Shown here one piece after another: positions 16,003 to 24,755 of a DNA stretch of 51,144 nt. The stretch spans positions 1 to 51,144 of the forward strand of contig CAMGCK010000004.1 of assembly GCA_946040795.1 (NCBI GenBank), given 5' to 3'. This stretch comes from an uncultured Lachnospiraceae bacterium. Lineage in GTDB: Bacteria; Bacillota; Clostridia; Lachnospirales; Lachnospiraceae. Position 1 is the stretch's first letter; each line of letters opens with the position of its first letter. The position numbers and the translations under genes are program-made. The notes under the pieces are model-generated. The model searched no databases and was not told the origin of the DNA. It was given only the letters and a program-made list of their open reading frames with translations.

Positions 16003-16887
16003 ATGACAGGAAGAATCACAAAGGGAATCGCCGGCTTTTACTATGTACACGATGGCAGACATCTGTATGAGTGCAAGGCAAAAGGCATTTTCAGAAAAAA
16101 TCATGAAAAGCCTCTGGTTGGAGATCACGTTCAATTCAGCGTGATCTCCGAAGAGGAGAAAACGGGCCATATCGAGGAGATTCTTCCAAGAAAAAACAAT
16201 CTGATCCGGCCTGAGATCGCCAATGTGGATCAGATCTTTCTTCAGTTCTCCGCGGCATCGCCCGCACCTAATTATGATATGCTGAACCGGTATCTGGTTA
16301 TGGTCCATGACCGGGAGATACCGGTTCATTTAGTTATCAACAAATCGGAACTGGTGGGAGAAGAAGAACGGCAGAAAACGGAAAAAGCCTTTGCCGGAAC
16401 CTGTTATCCCATTCATTTCATTTCCGTAAAGGAAAACGCGGGAATCGATGAAATCCGCGCGATCATGGCAGGTAAGGTCACAGCGCTTGCGGGACCCTCC
16501 GGTGTGGGAAAGAGCTCGCTGATGAATCTTCTTCTGGGAGACCGTGTCATGGAGACCGGCGATCTGTCCAGAAAGATCGAACGCGGCAAAAATACCACCC
16601 GCCATTCGGAATTGTTTTTCCTGCAGGAGGACACCTTCCTCTTTGATACTCCCGGTTTTTCCTCCGTGGAAGTGGATTTCATTGAGAAGGAAGACCTGCA
16701 GTACACCTTTGATGAATTCCTGCCCTTCATCCCGGAATGCCGTTATCTGACATCCTGCAAGCACATGAAGGAACGGGAATGCGACTGCGCGGTAAAACGC
16801 GCCGTGAAAGACGGCAGGATCGCCCGGGAACGTTATGATTCCTATGTGCTGATGTTTGAACATCTTGCCGATATCAGGAGGTATTGA
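16003..16887 (+). CDS. rsgA: Ribosome small-subunit assembly GTPase
   Basis: This 294-residue circularly permuted GTPase (RsgA/YloQ/CpgA) assists late 30S maturation. The motif order is permuted as expected: G4 NKSE at 113-116, then G1 GPSGVGKSS at 164-172, then G3 DTPG at 215-218. An N-terminal OB-fold occupies about 1-75. The C-terminal zinc knuckle includes Cys246, Cys252, His254 and Cys260. The usual NKxD is NKSE here, a common variant in RsgA. The start is ATG 16003 with CAGGAGTG at 15993-16000; the frame is open much farther upstream, but that part lies inside the kinase gene. It overlaps the rpe region by a few nt and sits in the classic kinase-rsgA-rpe order. Confidence 0.95.
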   Translation: MTGRITKGIAGFYYVHDGRHLYECKAKGIFRKNHEKPLVGDHVQFSVISEEEKTGHIEEILPRKNNLIRPEIANVDQIFLQFSAASPAPNYDMLNRYLVMVHDREIPVHLVINKSELVGEEERQKTEKAFAGTCYPIHFISVKENAGIDEIRAIMAGKVTALAGPSGVGKSSLMNLLLGDRVMETGDLSRKIERGKNTTRHSELFFLQEDTFLFDTPGFSSVEVDFIEKEDLQYTFDEFLPFIPECRYLTSCKHMKERECDCAVKRAVKDGRIARERYDSYVLMFEHLADIRRY

Positions 16888-16889
16888 TC

Positions 16890-17540
16890 TTGAAATACAT
16901 GATTGCTCCGTCCGTCCTTTCTGCGGACTTTCTGAATCTGGGCCGTGAGGTTCAGCAGCTGAATGCAGCAGGTGTGGACATGATCCATTACGATGTTATG
17001 GACGGTAATTTTGTTCCGGAGGTGTCCTATGGTGAGGGCATCCTGCGGGCAGTGAAGAAAAACACATCGATTCCGGTCGATGTTCACCTCATGGTCGTGG
17101 ACCCGCTGAAGAACATCGAATCCTTCGCAAAAGCCGGCGCGGACCGCATTACTTTTCATCTGGAAGCATGCACAAATGCAGAGGAAGTGATCGACCGGAT
17201 CCATGCCTTTGGAATCCCGGCAGCGATATCCGTTAAGCCGGGAACACCGGTGGAAACGGTATATCCGTATCTTTACAAGGTGGAAATGGTACTTCTCATG
17301 ACTGTGAATCCGGGCTTTGGCGGACAGCCGTTCTTAAAGGAATCACCGGAACGCATTGCATCGCTTCGGGCCGAGATTGAAAAACGCGGACTGAATGTGG
17401 ACATTCAGGTGGACGGCGGCATCAATTTTGAAACAGTGCTGCTTGCAAAAGAAGCCGGTGCCAATGTTTTTGTCAGCGGTTCTTCGCTGTTTGGCGGCGA
17501 CCTTCCGGACAATGTCCGCGTCATGCGGGAGCTTTTATGA
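16890..17540 (+). CDS. rpe: Ribulose-phosphate 3-epimerase
   Basis: This 216-residue TIM-barrel enzyme interconverts ribulose-5-phosphate and xylulose-5-phosphate in the pentose phosphate pathway. Recognisable motifs are APSVLSADF near the start, HYDVMDGNFVPEVSYG with the metal-binding His/Asp, DVHLMV, MTVNPGFGGQPF and the phosphate-binding VDGGIN. Start choice: TTG 16890 is 8 nt after AGGAGG (16876-16881). A TTG at 16884 is too close to that site, and ATG 16899 is 17 nt away and would remove the first strand residues. The stop overlaps the next gene by ATGA. In many Firmicutes thiN (thiamine pyrophosphokinase) follows rpe; here that place is taken by a parvulin-like lipoprotein. Confidence 0.94.
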   Translation: MKYMIAPSVLSADFLNLGREVQQLNAAGVDMIHYDVMDGNFVPEVSYGEGILRAVKKNTSIPVDVHLMVVDPLKNIESFAKAGADRITFHLEACTNAEEVIDRIHAFGIPAAISVKPGTPVETVYPYLYKVEMVLLMTVNPGFGGQPFLKESPERIASLRAEIEKRGLNVDIQVDGGINFETVLLAKEAGANVFVSGSSLFGGDLPDNVRVMRELL

Positions 17541-18526
17541 AACACAGAAGAATACCTGCGGTCTTTCTTGCCGTAAGCCTGTTCTTTCTTTCCGCGTGCA
17601 GCCTGCCGCCGGTCAGTTTCCGCCTGGGAGAGAGGATCATGATCTCCTGCGGGGACCGGACGCTGACAGAACGGGAAGTCCGTCTCACGGCGCTTCAGTA
17701 CAAGACCGAGTATGAGGCCTGCTATCGGGAATTCTTCAATGAGGATTTCTGGACGATGGAAGCGGCGGAAGGGCTGACCTTTGAGGAATATGTCAAGGAA
17801 TACTGTATCTTTGATGAACTGAAGTCCGTACTGGTTCTGAATGGGCTTGCGGGAACGCTGAATGTCTATCTGACGGATGTGGAAGAGGAGGAAGTCAAAG
17901 AGGCCGCGAAGGCATATTACGATCGGCTGACGGAGGATGAACTTGCTTTTACGCGGGCAAGGCTTTCCGATGTGGAAAAGCTTCTGGGTCGATACTATCT
18001 TGCGGACAAAATGGTACAGCAGCTGATCCGGGACAAGCGGATCGAGATCAGTGAGGAAGAATCCCGTGTCGCGGACATTGAAGTGATCCGGGTGAAGACG
18101 GAAACGGAGGCCAAGGCACTGTATGAGCGCCTGAAAAACGGTGAGAATTTTGAAACGCTGGCGCGTGAAAACACGCTGGATGAGCGGACGGCCTTTTCTG
18201 TCAGCAAGGGCGAACTCATCAATGTGGTGGACGAACTGGTCTTTTCACTTTCCACCGGTGAAGTCAGTGACATCATCGAATACAGCGGAAGCTATTATCT
18301 GATCCGTGTGGCTGATTCTTACAACACGCTGCTTTCATTAAGCAACAAGCGCAATCTGCTTGCGGAGCTTAGGTACGAGAACTGGCAGTCCGCGTATGAA
18401 GAATATGCGGGAAGCGAGGAGATCCGACGTAATGCCAACCTCTGGGCTGCGCTGGATCTGAAGACGGACGGTGATTTTCCGGACGCGGATCTGTTTGAAG
18501 GACTGAGATCGAATATTGAGCACTGA
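17537..18526 (+). CDS. Parvulin-like (PrsA/SurA-type) lipoprotein
   Basis: A 329-residue predicted lipoprotein. The signal segment ends in LSAC, so Cys21 should be lipidated and the protein exposed outside the membrane. Residues about 35-165 are helical and resemble the SurA/PrsA N-terminal chaperone lobe. Residues about 175-265 fit a PPIC (parvulin) domain: VADIEVIRVKTETEAKALYE, then ENFETLARENTLDER and SGSYYLIRVAD, although typical GGDLG and active-site His residues are not evident, so it may act as a chaperone without isomerase activity. ATG 17537 overlaps the rpe stop, making it the last gene of the priA operon, before the terminator at 18526-18556. A role in folding secreted proteins is inference from the family. 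Confidence 0.75.
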   Translation: MKHRRIPAVFLAVSLFFLSACSLPPVSFRLGERIMISCGDRTLTEREVRLTALQYKTEYEACYREFFNEDFWTMEAAEGLTFEEYVKEYCIFDELKSVLVLNGLAGTLNVYLTDVEEEEVKEAAKAYYDRLTEDELAFTRARLSDVEKLLGRYYLADKMVQQLIRDKRIEISEEESRVADIEVIRVKTETEAKALYERLKNGENFETLARENTLDERTAFSVSKGELINVVDELVFSLSTGEVSDIIEYSGSYYLIRVADSYNTLLSLSNKRNLLAELRYENWQSAYEEYAGSEEIRRNANLWAALDLKTDGDFPDADLFEGLRSNIEH

Positions 18527-18556
18527 AAAAGCCGGCCTCAAAAGGGCCGGTCTTTT
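18526..18556 (+). terminator. Terminator of the priA operon
   Basis: CCGGCC (18532-18537) pairs with GGCCGG (18545-18550), with flanking AAAA/TTTT pairing and a T-rich 3' side. It begins at the stop of the parvulin-like gene. The remaining AT-rich gap to 18726 contains no evident gene. Confidence 0.75.
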
Positions 18557-18726
18557 GGTGTCGAAACCCGTGTTTTCAAAGGCGGCTGCTGAAATGGAGC
18601 GTGTAGCGGCGTTTCATTGAAAACAATATTTAATAAATTAACAATTCCGGTAAAAATCGCTTGAGTTTTCCTTAAAATTTCTGTAAAATACCAGTAATAT
18701 CTTCGCGCGTATCCGGAAAAACAGAC

Positions 18727-19320
18727 ATGAAGAAAAAATACAGACGTGCTGTGGTGATGATCGCGGCTGTCATTGTACTCGGAACAGCATATCTTACAGG
18801 AGGAAAAGCATCGGAGGAGGACCGGCCTGAGCCGGCGGAGGGATTGTCCCTGTCCGCTGAACTTCGGGAAAACACGGATCTTACTTTAGATGCCGCTTCA
18901 GAGGAAATTCTGTCCGTTTTTGTGTATGTTTCCGGAGAGGTTTTTGCGCCGGGCGTGTATGAGCTTCCTGCGGACGCGCGTGTGTGCGACGCCTTGGATG
19001 CTGCAGGCGGCCTTACCGATCGCGCGGCACCGGATGCTGTCAACCAGGCTGAACGGGTGTGTGACGGGGACATGGTCTTCATACCGGCAATCGGCACGGA
19101 ACAGGTCATGGGCGCGGTACTCACAGACGGCCGGATCAATATCAACACGGCAAGCGCGGCGGAACTGACGGCTTTACCCGGCATCGGGGAATCCAAAGCG
19201 GAGATGATCGTAAATTACAGAGAAAAGAACGGCGCGTTTCAGTGCCCGGAAGACATTCTGAATGTGACGGGCATCGGGAACAGCATCTTTGAACAGATTC
19301 GCGAAAAAATAAAAGTATAG
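18727..19320 (+). CDS. comEA: ComEA-type DNA-uptake protein
   Basis: This 197-residue membrane-anchored protein binds incoming double-stranded DNA during transformation. An N-terminal helix (about 7-24) anchors it. A SLBB domain covers about 62-120 (VYVSGEVFAPGVYELPADARV). A helix-hairpin-helix domain covers about 137-197 (INTASAAELTALPGIGESKA and ILNVTGIGNSIFEQI). Domain order and length are typical of Firmicutes ComEA. The ribosome site before ATG 18727 is weak. Unusually, comEC is not next: three signalling genes intervene, starting 8 nt after the comEA stop, and comEC follows at 22441. Natural competence in this organism is not shown; such genes are often kept in non-competent Clostridia. 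Confidence 0.93.
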   Translation: MKKKYRRAVVMIAAVIVLGTAYLTGGKASEEDRPEPAEGLSLSAELRENTDLTLDAASEEILSVFVYVSGEVFAPGVYELPADARVCDALDAAGGLTDRAAPDAVNQAERVCDGDMVFIPAIGTEQVMGAVLTDGRININTASAAELTALPGIGESKAEMIVNYREKNGAFQCPEDILNVTGIGNSIFEQIREKIKV

Positions 19321-19328
19321 AGGTTAAT

Positions 19329-20030
19329 ATGGCTAAAATTCTTGTGGTCGATGATGAAAAGATGATCGTGAAAGGCATTCGCTTTTCTCTTCTTCAGGAA
19401 GGCTGGGAAGTGGATTGTGCCTATGACGGTGAAGAAGGACTCAACATGGCAAAGGAAACAAAATACGACATGATCCTCCTGGATATCATGCTTCCGTCCA
19501 TGGACGGCATGGAGGTCTGCCAGCAGATCCGTGAGTTTTCCGACATGCCCATCATCATGCTGACTGCCAAGGGCGATGACATGGATAAGATCATGGGTCT
19601 TGAATACGGTGCCGATGATTATATCACGAAGCCTTTTAACATCCTCGAGGTCAAGGCAAGAATGAAAGCCATCATGCGCCGCAGCCAGAAGCAGAGCGAC
19701 GCGGCGGAAAAGCGCAATTCCATGATCGTTTCCGGTGATCTCCGCCTGGATGTGGATAATGAGCGTGTATTTGTAAACGGAAAAGAGGTCAGCGTCACCG
19801 CCAAGGAATTTGATGTGCTGCATCTTCTGGTCACCAATGCCAATAAAGTATATTCCAGAGAACGTCTGCTGGAGCTCATCTGGGGTGTGGATTATCCCGG
19901 TGATGCCCGCACGGTTGATGTGCATATCCGTCGTCTTCGTGAGAAGATCGAAGTCAATCCCAGTGTTCCGAAGTATGTTCAGACAAAGTGGGGAGTAGGT
20001 TACTATTACAGGGATGAAAAGAGTATTTGA
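19329..20030 (+). CDS. OmpR/PhoB-family response regulator
   Basis: The 233-residue protein has a receiver domain (1-120) with the acidic pocket Asp8-Asp9, phospho-acceptor Asp52 (LLDIMLP), conserved Thr in MLTA (79) and Lys101 (TKPFN), then a winged-helix DNA-binding domain (about 135-231) ending with the typical RTVDVHIRRLREKIE and GVGYYY. It should be phosphorylated by the histidine kinase encoded next, whose start overlaps its stop by 17 nt. The sequence is closest in character to WalR/MtrA-type regulators (this is a judgement from motifs, not a search). AGAGG precedes ATG 19329, 8 nt after comEA. Confidence 0.93.
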   Translation: MAKILVVDDEKMIVKGIRFSLLQEGWEVDCAYDGEEGLNMAKETKYDMILLDIMLPSMDGMEVCQQIREFSDMPIIMLTAKGDDMDKIMGLEYGADDYITKPFNILEVKARMKAIMRRSQKQSDAAEKRNSMIVSGDLRLDVDNERVFVNGKEVSVTAKEFDVLHLLVTNANKVYSRERLLELIWGVDYPGDARTVDVHIRRLREKIEVNPSVPKYVQTKWGVGYYYRDEKSI

Positions 20031-21453
20031 GTCGTTACAAAGCCGAATAATTGTCAGCATTTTTGCCGCCGGCATCATTCCCATTGTGATCCTGCACCTG
20101 ATCATTCTGAACGCATGCAATGCCAGTTTCGTTTATCAGCGTATGTCGGAGATCCGGCACCGCTGCAGCTTGATCACCACTCAGCTGGGAACCTATTCAT
20201 CCATTGAAGAGTCTCTGACACCGGAAGTGGCGGAGCGCCTGAACTGGTACTCGGAAGCTTACGGAGGACGTCTTCTGGTCATTGACGATGAATATCGGAT
20301 CATACTGGATACATACCAGGCTCAGAAGGGTAAGACCTGCATTTCCGATGCGGTCTTTGCGGCTTTTGAAGGCGGCATCTATGAGCATTACGCTTCCAAT
20401 TCACAGTATCTGGAATTTGTTCTTCCGATTACGTATTCGGGTGCGAATGAGAAAATGGTCACCAGCGCATTGGTTTTCTCATCTACCACGAGATGGATCG
20501 GAGACAGTATGAAGCGCACAAAAATGTATGTGTTTTTCATTGAAGGCGTACTTGTGTGTCTTCTTATTTTTGCGTCCTTCTATATTTCCTACCTGATTTC
20601 AGCGCCGGTCAAAAGGGTCACCCGTGAGATCGAAAAACTGAATGTAGGCAATTTCAACACGGACATCAGCGGATTGACCTCGTATAAGGAGATCGATGGC
20701 ATCATCGAAACCTCTTCCCAGGCCATCCAACATTATCAGGAAATGGAAGAGTCTCAGGAACAGTTTGTTTCCAACGTTTCCCATGAACTGCGTACTCCCA
20801 TGACATCGATACGCGTACTGGCGGATTCCCTGATTGGACAGAGCAACATTCCGGAAGAGGTCTATCAGGAATTCCTGGGCGATATTTCCGTTGAGATCGA
20901 CCGTGAGTCACGGATCATCGAGGACCTTCTGTCCATGTCCCGCCTGGGCAAGGGCAATGAATCCATGAACATTTCCCAGGTCAATATCAATGAGTTCATT
21001 CTGGATATCATGCGCCGTCTGAAGCCCATCGCGGAAGGCCGCAAGATCGAACTTATTTATGAGTCCTTCCGACAGGTCCATGCGGACATTGACGAAGTCA
21101 AGCTGTCTCAGGCATTTGTGAACCTGATCGAGAACGCCATCAAATATAACCGGGACGGCGGCTATGTCAAGGTGTCTCTGGATTCCGACCATGCGTATTT
21201 CTACCTGAAAGTGACCGATAACGGCATCGGCATCCCACAGGACGCATTGCCGCATGTTTTTGAACGGTTCTACCGTGTGGATAAGGCGCGTTCCCGTGTG
21301 ACCGGCGGTACCGGTCTGGGACTTTCCATCGTCCGCACGATCATCCTGCTTCACTATGGTGTGATCAAAGCGGAGAGCACCTACGGCGAGGGCACGACCT
21401 TCACTGTACGCATTCCGTTGAATCATGTTGATATAACAGGAGGCCTCGGATGA
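20014..21453 (+). CDS. HAMP-containing sensor histidine kinase
   Basis: This 479-residue class I membrane kinase has transmembrane helices at about 12-33 and 171-195 enclosing an extracellular sensor region of about 135 residues, probably a PAS/dCache-like fold (FxxGGIYEHYASNSQYLEFV). A HAMP linker follows (about 196-245). Phospho-acceptor His257 lies in NVSHELRTPMTS. The ATPase domain has the N box LIENAIKYN (Asn374), G1 DNGIGIP (402-408) and G2 GGTGLGLSIV (431-440). The start overlaps the regulator by 17 nt and the stop overlaps the lipoprotein start (ATGA), so all three are coupled. The signal is unknown, but the coupled outer-face lipoprotein could modulate sensing, as LpqB does for MtrB in actinobacteria. 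Confidence 0.93.
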   Translation: MKRVFESLQSRIIVSIFAAGIIPIVILHLIILNACNASFVYQRMSEIRHRCSLITTQLGTYSSIEESLTPEVAERLNWYSEAYGGRLLVIDDEYRIILDTYQAQKGKTCISDAVFAAFEGGIYEHYASNSQYLEFVLPITYSGANEKMVTSALVFSSTTRWIGDSMKRTKMYVFFIEGVLVCLLIFASFYISYLISAPVKRVTREIEKLNVGNFNTDISGLTSYKEIDGIIETSSQAIQHYQEMEESQEQFVSNVSHELRTPMTSIRVLADSLIGQSNIPEEVYQEFLGDISVEIDRESRIIEDLLSMSRLGKGNESMNISQVNINEFILDIMRRLKPIAEGRKIELIYESFRQVHADIDEVKLSQAFVNLIENAIKYNRDGGYVKVSLDSDHAYFYLKVTDNGIGIPQDALPHVFERFYRVDKARSRVTGGTGLGLSIVRTIILLHYGVIKAESTYGEGTTFTVRIPLNHVDITGGLG

Positions 21454-22400
21454 TGAAAACAATGAAAAAAAGGATCGTCGTTCTTCTTGCGGTTCTTTTG
21501 ATGCTGTCAGCGGCAGCCTGCCATAAGGAGGAGAAGTTCCCCGAAGACGGCAAGTTCTATATTTATTACCGCAGTCAGAACCACTGGGAACTGTATCCGG
21601 TGGAAGGCATTGTGGATCTTACGCTGCCCACAGATACGCTGATATCGTCGGTGTTTACGCATATGATGAGCGGCGCGGATGAATCGGATTACACATCTGC
21701 ACTAGCGGCCGGCATTGAACTGAACGGATTTGTACTGGAAGATGAAAATCTGATTCTGAATTTTCCGTCGCTCTACAATGAAATTCCGCCGATGGAGGAA
21801 GTCCTGATGCGTGCTGCAATCGTCAGCACCTTTTCACAGCTGGATGGAATTTCCACCGTGGAGATCCGTGTGGAGGGACAGCCTCTGGCACGGCATGACG
21901 GTACGGCTGTCGGCCGGATGAAGCGTTCCGATTTCGCCGATGTCATCGGAAATGGGCTGAATGCTTACAACAAGACAAATGTGACAATTTATCTTGCAAA
22001 TGAAAACGGTACGATGCTGAAGCGCAGCACGATCGACATTGCATATGACAATTCGCAGTCGTTGGAACAGGTGGTAGCATCCATGATCACGGCCGGCACG
22101 GTGGATAAGGAGTACGGGGAACCGGTTTTCCCGGCAGGAACCCGGATTGTTTCCGTTGTTACCAAGAATAATGTCTGCCATGTGGATCTGACGGATTCGT
22201 TTGTCAACAGCACAGATTCTTCCTTGCTTCCTGAGGTCACGATCTACGCTTTGGTCAATTCCCTGACCGAGCTGTCCGGCATTACAAGTGTTCAGATCAC
22301 CGTCAACGGTTCATCAGCAGTCCGATACATGGATGTGATCGATCTTTCACAGCCGCTTAAGTGCAACCTGGATCTGGTGGAGACTGAAGACGCGGAATAA
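21450..22400 (+). CDS. GerMN-domain lipoprotein coupled to the two-component system
   Basis: A 316-residue predicted lipoprotein; the signal segment ends in AAAC with Cys24 as the lipidation site. It contains two GerMN-type repeats, about 65-160 (DLTLPTDTLISSVFTHMMSG ... ELNGFVLEDENLILNFPS) and about 205-300 (SLEQVVASMITAG ... VCHVDLTDSF), with the usual pattern of a helix followed by a strand carrying V-D-L. GerMN domains occur in spore germination protein GerM and in LpqB. AGGAGG at 21438-21443 serves ATG 21450, overlapping the kinase stop. A second ATG at 21453 is also possible. Its coupling to the kinase points to a signalling accessory rather than a spore protein; this is inference. Confidence 0.8.
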   Translation: MMKTMKKRIVVLLAVLLMLSAAACHKEEKFPEDGKFYIYYRSQNHWELYPVEGIVDLTLPTDTLISSVFTHMMSGADESDYTSALAAGIELNGFVLEDENLILNFPSLYNEIPPMEEVLMRAAIVSTFSQLDGISTVEIRVEGQPLARHDGTAVGRMKRSDFADVIGNGLNAYNKTNVTIYLANENGTMLKRSTIDIAYDNSQSLEQVVASMITAGTVDKEYGEPVFPAGTRIVSVVTKNNVCHVDLTDSFVNSTDSSLLPEVTIYALVNSLTELSGITSVQITVNGSSAVRYMDVIDLSQPLKCNLDLVETEDAE

Positions 22401-22411
22401 AAAAGTAAGAA

Positions 22412-22434
22412 AAGGAGCCGGAAATCTTTTCCGG
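22412..22434 (+). promoter_or_regulatory. Shine-Dalgarno followed by a spacer hairpin before comEC
   Basis: AAGGAG (22412-22417) lies 23 nt before ATG 22441, too far for normal initiation. The intervening DNA forms a perfect 7-bp hairpin, CCGGAAA (22418-22424), loop TCT, TTTCCGG (22428-22434). When folded it leaves only 6 unpaired nt between the SD and the ATG, which is near-optimal spacing. No T run follows, so it is not a terminator. Confidence 0.6.
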
Positions 22435-22440
22435 AATAAA

Positions 22441-24723
22441 ATGTTCAGAAGACCGCTTATTTGGATCGCGGTCGTTCTGGCTCTTGGGGTATTCATAGTC
22501 AATAAAAAGGAGGCGGGTCACCGGTTTGCAGGGTGGATCACGCCTCCTTTTCTGCGTACGGAAATGGAGCATTCCGGTGAAACTTTCCGGGCGGAAATGC
22601 TTGAGGGAAAGGTCGAGTGGCTGGAAGAGGAGGAGGATGAAAACGGCGGGGCCAAGGTTACGATGACGCTCCGCTGCCCAAGAAATACCGCCGGGAAGGT
22701 TCGGGTACATCTTAAGGAGACAACACGGGAAGAGCTTCCGGAGATCGGTGCTGCGGTACAGGTGACCGGTGATCTGTTTCTGTACGAAAAAGCGCGCAAT
22801 CCGGGGGCTTTCGATGTGCGCGGATATTATGATTCCATTGGCTGCTATCTGGCGATGACACACGCTAAGGTCCGGGTCCTGAATCGACCGAGAACCGGCG
22901 TGCGGCATGCACTCTGGCTTTTCTGCCGTCGTCTGTCCGATGCTGTGTGCGTTCATACAGACAAAGAAACAGCCGGCTATCTGAATTCTGTCCTGTTCCG
23001 CGAGGATTCCGGTCTGGCCGATCATGCCCGAAGCACCTTTCAGAACCTGAATCTGCTGCGTCTTCTGAAACTGACGGGCGCAGGCCTTCTCCTTGTGGGA
23101 AACGGGATCCACGAACTGGTTCGGAAGCGGTTCAGAAGCCGGCTTGCAGTTGCAGTCTTTTCATTTTTACCGGTATTCCTGTATGCCTGCATGACCGGAT
23201 TCACGCCAACCGCGCGGCGCGTGCTCATTGTGTTTGCCGTACGGCTCATGGCACCGGTTTTCAAACGGAGATTTGATCTGGCATCCGCAGCCGCGTTCAT
23301 GCTGATCCTGTTGATTCTGGACACGCCCTGCAGCATCCTAAATACGGCAGTTCTGTTTTATCTGGCGGCTGCTGTGTCTGCGGGGATCGTGGTTCCCACT
23401 TACCGGCGGTTATTGAAGAGTTACCGGAAAATAACGTTGCCGATGCTTTACACTCTGTGTGGTCAGTGTTTTTTTCTGCCGCTTTTGCTTTACGGAAACT
23501 ATTCATTTTCACCCTATGGGATGCTGCTTGCGATCCTGTTTTCCATGGGTACGGGATTGATTGCAGTTACCGGACTTCTGGGCGCGTCCATCGGGGTGTT
23601 ATGCGGGAAAAACAGCCTTTCTGCCTTCTTTTTCGGGACCGGACATTATCTGTACCGTTTTCAGCTCGCAGCCGCGGAAACGGCAGAAAAACTGCCTTGT
23701 GCACAGATCCTGCGCGGATGTCCGTCCATGCGGAGCGTGATCAGTTATTACGGTCTGCTTCTGGTGATCGAACTTATCGCGGAATATGTCCTTCTTAAAC
23801 AGCGTTCGGTCCCGGAACGGGATGAGCTTCGCATCGGAAGAAGGGGAGAAGCGGTCCTGGTGCTGTTGTTTCTGGGCATGCTTTTCTTTGGCGTCGTTTT
23901 TTTAAAGGCACCTCCGCCGCCTGCTGACGGAGCAGAAATCATTATGCTGGATGTGGGACAGGGCGACTGCTTCCTGATCCGCACAAAGGATACGGGCAAT
24001 TATGTAGTGGACTGCGGCAGCTCTTCCATGGAAAACGTCGGTACAGAGGTCCTTTTTCCGGCACTTCGGTATTATGGGATCCGGAGATTGGACGGCATCT
24101 TTTTAAGCCATCGCGACGAGGATCATGTGAACGGTATTCTGCCGGAAACTGCAATGGAAGTCCTGCTTGACACAATTCCTGTCACGAGGCTGTACCTTAC
24201 GGACGCGGCAGATTTTGAAAACTATGGTTTGCCGCCGGGGGCGCCGGAGATCTGCTGCATCGGTGCCGGGGACAGTCTGAATGCCGGCAGCACATCGTTC
24301 CGGGTCCTTCATCCGGAGCACGGAAGCCCGCTTACGGGAAATGACGCGTCCATGGTCCTGCTGTTTTCCACGCCGTCTTTTACAATGCTGTTTACCGGCG
24401 ATATTCCGGAGGAACAGGAACGAAATCTTCCTCCGGTTCATGCGGATGTTCTGAAGGCGGCTCATCATGGCTCAGCCTACTCGACAAGCGCGGCGTTTCT
24501 GGCACGGACATCGCCGGTGTACGCGCTTGTAAGCTGCGGAAAAAACAATGTATACGGTCATCCGGCACCGGCCTTTCTGGATCGGCTTCGGGAGGCTAAG
24601 ACCCGCGTTTACCGGACCGATGAGGAAGGAGCGGTGATCCTGAACGGCAGCCGGAAGGGAATACGCGTGATGTGCTTTTTAAGAAAACCGCTTTTAGCAT
24701 TGGTTTTGCCGTGTCCGCCTTGA
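22441..24723 (+). CDS. comEC: ComEC/Rec2 DNA-uptake channel
   Basis: This 760-residue polytopic membrane protein moves single-stranded DNA across the membrane in transformation. An N-terminal DUF4131-like segment with an OB-type extracytoplasmic loop (about 30-145) is followed by the Competence domain (about 170-480) with multiple helices, and a C-terminal metallo-beta-lactamase-like domain from about 498. The latter has DVGQGDCFLI, SHRDEDHVNG (556-565), the TGDI segment and AAHHGSAYST, so the nuclease-type metal ligands look intact. Full length matches the family (about 700-800). The distant ribosome site is bridged by a hairpin. The 3' end abuts holA, with a putative holA promoter starting at the stop codon. 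Confidence 0.93.
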   Translation: MFRRPLIWIAVVLALGVFIVNKKEAGHRFAGWITPPFLRTEMEHSGETFRAEMLEGKVEWLEEEEDENGGAKVTMTLRCPRNTAGKVRVHLKETTREELPEIGAAVQVTGDLFLYEKARNPGAFDVRGYYDSIGCYLAMTHAKVRVLNRPRTGVRHALWLFCRRLSDAVCVHTDKETAGYLNSVLFREDSGLADHARSTFQNLNLLRLLKLTGAGLLLVGNGIHELVRKRFRSRLAVAVFSFLPVFLYACMTGFTPTARRVLIVFAVRLMAPVFKRRFDLASAAAFMLILLILDTPCSILNTAVLFYLAAAVSAGIVVPTYRRLLKSYRKITLPMLYTLCGQCFFLPLLLYGNYSFSPYGMLLAILFSMGTGLIAVTGLLGASIGVLCGKNSLSAFFFGTGHYLYRFQLAAAETAEKLPCAQILRGCPSMRSVISYYGLLLVIELIAEYVLLKQRSVPERDELRIGRRGEAVLVLLFLGMLFFGVVFLKAPPPPADGAEIIMLDVGQGDCFLIRTKDTGNYVVDCGSSSMENVGTEVLFPALRYYGIRRLDGIFLSHRDEDHVNGILPETAMEVLLDTIPVTRLYLTDAADFENYGLPPGAPEICCIGAGDSLNAGSTSFRVLHPEHGSPLTGNDASMVLLFSTPSFTMLFTGDIPEEQERNLPPVHADVLKAAHHGSAYSTSAAFLARTSPVYALVSCGKNNVYGHPAPAFLDRLREAKTRVYRTDEEGAVILNGSRKGIRVMCFLRKPLLALVLPCPP

Positions 24724-24748
24724 AAATGATGCCTTCATCTGCTATGAT
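24720..24748 (+). promoter_or_regulatory. Putative holA promoter placed for a leaderless transcript
   Basis: TTGAAA (24720-24725), a 17-bp spacer and TATGAT (24743-24748) lie at the comEC/holA junction. The -10 box ends 7 nt before ATG 24756, so the predicted start site falls at or next to the A of that ATG. No Shine-Dalgarno is present ahead of any candidate holA start. Confidence 0.55.
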
Positions 24749-24755
24749 GAAGTTT

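Noticed and set aside
15105-16019. Minus-strand frame of 304 codons under the PASTA kinase
   Set aside because: A shadow of the strong kinase coding frame, with low-complexity RGIRGI repeats mirroring the TDP repeat.
22418-22434. Hairpin before comEC as a terminator
   Set aside because: No T run follows, and it lies between a Shine-Dalgarno and the ATG.
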